DNA of 64,000 nt from contig NZ_JABBFP010000006.1 of the NCBI RefSeq assembly GCF_018494085.1, positions 116,692 to 180,691 on the forward strand, written 5' to 3'. This DNA comes from Rosenbergiella collisarenosi (GTDB lineage Bacteria; Pseudomonadota; Gammaproteobacteria; Enterobacterales; Enterobacteriaceae). Position numbers and translations under genes: made by a program. Shown piece by piece: positions 61,342-64,000 of the stretch. Positions within the stretch are counted from its first letter, which is position 1, and the number at the start of each line of letters is the position of its first letter. The notes under the pieces were generated by a model, which was given only the letters and a program-made list of their open reading frames with translations, did no database searches and was not told the DNA's origin.

Positions 61342-62337
61342 TTGGCAACGATAAAGGACGTGGCACGGAAAGCCGGTGTATCGACATCTACCGTATCGCA
61401 CGTGATTAATCAAAATCGGTTTGTGAGTACGGCTATCCAGCAGCGGGTCACTCAGGCCATCGAACAGCTTAACTATACACCTTCGGCGCTAGCTCGGAGC
61501 CTGAAACTTAATCAAACACGCACGATAGGAATGCTCGTCACTACGAGTAGTAATCCTTTTTATGCAGAGATCGTGAAAGGGGTTGAAGACAGCTGCTACG
61601 AGCGAGGCTATAGCTTAATCCTCTGTAATACCGCCGACGATGAACAACGGATGAGCCGTAGCTTAGAGACGTTAATCCAAAAACGCGTCGATGGATTACT
61701 ATTAATGTGCAATGAGGGACATGCGGCATTAGCGCCGACACTGCAACGTTATCCGTCGCTACCGATAGTGATGATGGACTGGTCTCCCCTTACGGGCTTA
61801 GGGGATGTAATCGAAGAGAACGCACTATTTGGGGGCGAGTTAGCAACGCTACACCTGATTAAGCGTGGTTATCAGCGTATTGCCTGTATTACCGGCCCAC
61901 TTGATAAGAGTACGGCGAAAAGGCGCTTGGCAGGATTTAAACGTGCGTTACTCGCCTCAGGCCGGGATATCGATGAGAACTATATTATACAGGGCGATTT
62001 CGAATTTTCTGGCGGTATGGTCAGTATGGAAGCGCTGCTAGCGCTCTCCCCCCGCCCCGATGCAGTGTTCGCTTGTAATGATGCCATGGCGGTGGGCGTT
62101 TACCAGGCATTGTTCCGGGCCGGTCTCACCATTCCCGATGATATCGCGGTGATTGGTTATGACGATATAGCGCTGTCTGAATACCTCACGCCGCCATTAA
62201 CCACCATTCACCAGCCCAAAGATTCTCTAGGATTGATGGCGATAGACTTATTGCTCCATCGCATAGAAAGCAAAAAAGGAGGAGCCCCCGTTTCTTGGGA
62301 GCTCACGCCTGAATTGGTGAGCCGCTCTTCGACTTAG
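61342..62337 (+). CDS. rbsR: Ribose operon repressor
   Basis: A LacI-family repressor of 331 residues: N-terminal helix-turn-helix [22 protein letters not shown] and a periplasmic-binding-like C-terminal domain. The start is TTG at 61342, 10 bp after the rbsK stop: no ATG gives the family N-terminus, and AGGA sits 7 bases upstream. It likely represses rbs via the 56525 palindrome. Its stop overlaps the hsrA stop by four bases, tail to tail. Confidence 0.92.
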   Translation: MATIKDVARKAGVSTSTVSHVINQNRFVSTAIQQRVTQAIEQLNYTPSALARSLKLNQTRTIGMLVTTSSNPFYAEIVKGVEDSCYERGYSLILCNTADDEQRMSRSLETLIQKRVDGLLLMCNEGHAALAPTLQRYPSLPIVMMDWSPLTGLGDVIEENALFGGELATLHLIKRGYQRIACITGPLDKSTAKRRLAGFKRALLASGRDIDENYIIQGDFEFSGGMVSMEALLALSPRPDAVFACNDAMAVGVYQALFRAGLTIPDDIAVIGYDDIALSEYLTPPLTTIHQPKDSLGLMAIDLLLHRIESKKGGAPVSWELTPELVSRSST

Positions 62338-63728
62338 TCCTTTTGCTTTGGACGCTTGATCAGGTTTTCGCCATCTCGCTGCATTAATAGTAGAAAAGTG
62401 CCCCCCGCGATAACGGTGACGATACCCATCGTCACGAATGTTGCTTGGAACTGTCCTTCGGTTGAGGGCTGGTAATCCTGCCAAAATCGTAATACTGCGG
62501 CACTTACACTAACGCCAAAACTGATAGCTAATTGCTGAGTTACCGCAAGCACACTATTGCCCCCGCTGGCATGCTCGTCTGTCAGGTCTGCCAATGTAAT
62601 GGTATTCATCGACGTAAATTGTGTAGACATCGCCATCCCGATAAGGAATAGCGGTGGCAGTAACCAAAGGATAGAGTGCTGGGCCGATTGCAACGCGAAG
62701 CTCATAATAAGTAAGCCGATAATCACACTTATGCCGACTAGGGTGCGACGATAGCCCTGGCTCCGAAGTAGGGGAGTGACCGTCGACTTCGCTAACACGG
62801 CGCCTGCAGCGGTGGCAATCATAATGAATCCGGCAAATAACGCGGAGTAGCCGAAAGCGACCTGTAGGAGTAAAGGAATAAGAAAGGGAATACATCCGGT
62901 CCCGAGTCGAGAGGCTACATTACCCGCGATACCGACAGAGAAAGTTCTAATCCTAAACATCGCTAAATTTATTAACGGTGTCGCGTGCTTGAAGGCATGC
63001 TTTATATAGAGCGCGAGTAGTAGCGCTCCGAGCATCATCGCGCCTAGCGCTATACTCAACGAAATCTGGGCTTCACCAAGCAGTTCAACCCCGACAGATA
63101 ATGCGACAATCGAACCACTAAATAGAACAAAACCGATTAAATCAAATTTCCGCTTTGGTACTGTAAAGTCCGGCATATATTTACGGGCAAAAAATATCCC
63201 TATTAGCGCGATAGGGATATTGATAAGAAAGATCCAATGCCACGTTGCATAGGTGACAAAAAAACCACCCAATACCGGCCCCAATACTGGACCTAGTAGC
63301 CCGGGCATGGTGACAAAGTTAAGGATGGGGAGGAGTTCATTGCGTGGATAGGCCTTTAATAAGGTCAGTCGGGCAACAGGCATCATCATCGCCCCCCCGA
63401 TACCTTGCAGTACTCGCGAAGCCACAAGCATAGAAAGCGAGTGTGAAACTGCGCAGGCGAGGGATCCTATAGCGAATAGTGTGACAGCAGTGATGAAGAC
63501 CTTTCGCGTTCCGCAACGATCAGCCAGCCAGCCACTCACTGGAATTAACATTGCGACGGTTAACGAGTAACTAATAATCGTTGATTGCATAGCAAGGGGA
63601 GAGCGGTGAAGGCTATCAGCTATTGCGGGTAATGCTGTGTTCAATATGGTGGCATCTAATGCCTGCATAAAGAAAGCCATCGCAGCAATCCAAGGCAGCC
63701 CCTTAAGATCACTTGTCGAACGAACCAT
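62334..63728 (-). CDS. hsrA: DHA2 family MFS exporter HsrA
   Basis: A 464-residue, 14-helix multidrug-type exporter: [30 protein letters not shown], motif C-like GVVIGGALGL-type segment [11 protein letters not shown], and [13 protein letters not shown] (motif A). Matches E. coli HsrA (YieO), which lies at the same locus, convergent with rbsR. The E. coli neighbour yieP is absent between it and the rRNA promoter here. Confidence 0.92.
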   Translation of the reverse strand: MVRSTSDLKGLPWIAAMAFFMQALDATILNTALPAIADSLHRSPLAMQSTIISYSLTVAMLIPVSGWLADRCGTRKVFITAVTLFAIGSLACAVSHSLSMLVASRVLQGIGGAMMMPVARLTLLKAYPRNELLPILNFVTMPGLLGPVLGPVLGGFFVTYATWHWIFLINIPIALIGIFFARKYMPDFTVPKRKFDLIGFVLFSGSIVALSVGVELLGEAQISLSIALGAMMLGALLLALYIKHAFKHATPLINLAMFRIRTFSVGIAGNVASRLGTGCIPFLIPLLLQVAFGYSALFAGFIMIATAAGAVLAKSTVTPLLRSQGYRRTLVGISVIIGLLIMSFALQSAQHSILWLLPPLFLIGMAMSTQFTSMNTITLADLTDEHASGGNSVLAVTQQLAISFGVSVSAAVLRFWQDYQPSTEGQFQATFVTMGIVTVIAGGTFLLLMQRDGENLIKRPKQKD

Positions 63729-63935
63729 TGAAAGGCCCTTTAATTATTGAATTAGTCTGCTAAGTATACGCATGATTAGTCTGAGTTTTGAGGCTAAATT
63801 GATTTACATCACGGCTTTTATTATGGGAATAAGGACTGGGTGTTGATAAAAGCAGCGGTTTTACCTCGTTTTTGTGTGATATCTGAACGGGTGGCTGTAA
63901 TAATCACCACTCAGTAAAAAAGTTTAAATAATCCC

Positions 63936-64000
63936 TTGCGCTCTCAGCGGAACTCCCTATAATGCGCATCCACTGACACGGCAAAGCACGATACGCAGCG
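63936..64000 (+). promoter_or_regulatory. rrn P1-type ribosomal RNA promoter and leader start
   Basis: -35 TTGCGC (63936-63941), 16-bp spacer, -10 TATAAT (63958-63963), then the GC-rich discriminator GCGCATCC, followed by CACTGACACGG. This is the classical stringently regulated rrn P1 configuration of enterobacteria, preceded by an AT-rich stretch (AAAAAGTTTAAATAA) that could be an UP element. The 16S gene lies beyond the window edge. Confidence 0.9.

Overview
The window is a chromosomal segment from a gammaproteobacterium of the order Enterobacterales, most likely an Erwiniaceae-type genus. Gene content and order around the replication origin (glmS-glmU-atpCDGAHFEBI, rsmG-mnmG-oriC-mioC-asnC, viaA-ravA, kup, rbsDACBKR, hsrA, then an rRNA promoter) match the Escherichia/Erwinia oriC-to-rrn backbone. 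The proteins are close to their E. coli counterparts, but several accessory genes (ovoA, the bud cluster, a quinohemoprotein alcohol dehydrogenase) fit a plant- or nectar-associated relative better than E. coli. Genus assignment is inference only.

Layout. 1-23.7 kb is accessory metabolism and transport: a PQQ/cytochrome c alcohol dehydrogenase with an outer-membrane MetA-type protein, a MocR-like regulator next to ylaC, a small secreted peptide, an MFS carrier facing two dehydrogenases, an ABC importer framed by two paralogous binding proteins, two further dehydrogenases (one divergent from an HxlR regulator), an esterase and assorted small enzymes. 23.7-27.07 kb is an AT-rich accessory block directly downstream of glmS. 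It holds a secreted DUF3472-like protein, an EexN-type entry-exclusion lipoprotein, a small membrane protein and a LysE exporter. Its glmS-proximal edge carries a 20-bp sequence matching the end of transposon Tn7 at 18 of 20 positions, so the block looks like the cargo or remnant of a Tn7-like insertion at its classical site.

27.08-42.4 kb is conserved core: cell-wall amino-sugar synthesis (glmS, glmU), the complete F1Fo ATP synthase operon with its promoter and terminator, rsmG, mnmG, oriC (three AT-rich 13-mers and four DnaA boxes), mioC and asnC. A double-glycine-leader, microcin-like peptide gene with its own promoter and terminator is inserted between atpI and rsmG. Where E. coli has asnA, this genome has ovoA (ovothiol biosynthesis).

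44.6-49.6 kb holds viaA-ravA divergent from kup. Between kup and rbsD, neighbours in E. coli, lies a 6.9-kb insertion: a peptidoglycan amidase and a GH18-type glycosidase, both without signal peptides, followed by the budR/budABC acetoin-butanediol cluster. The ribose operon rbsDACBKR follows, preceded by two RbsR-type operators, then the convergent hsrA exporter. The window ends in a canonical rrn P1 promoter whose rRNA genes lie just beyond the right edge.

No tRNA, CRISPR array, intact insertion sequence or recombinase gene was seen.
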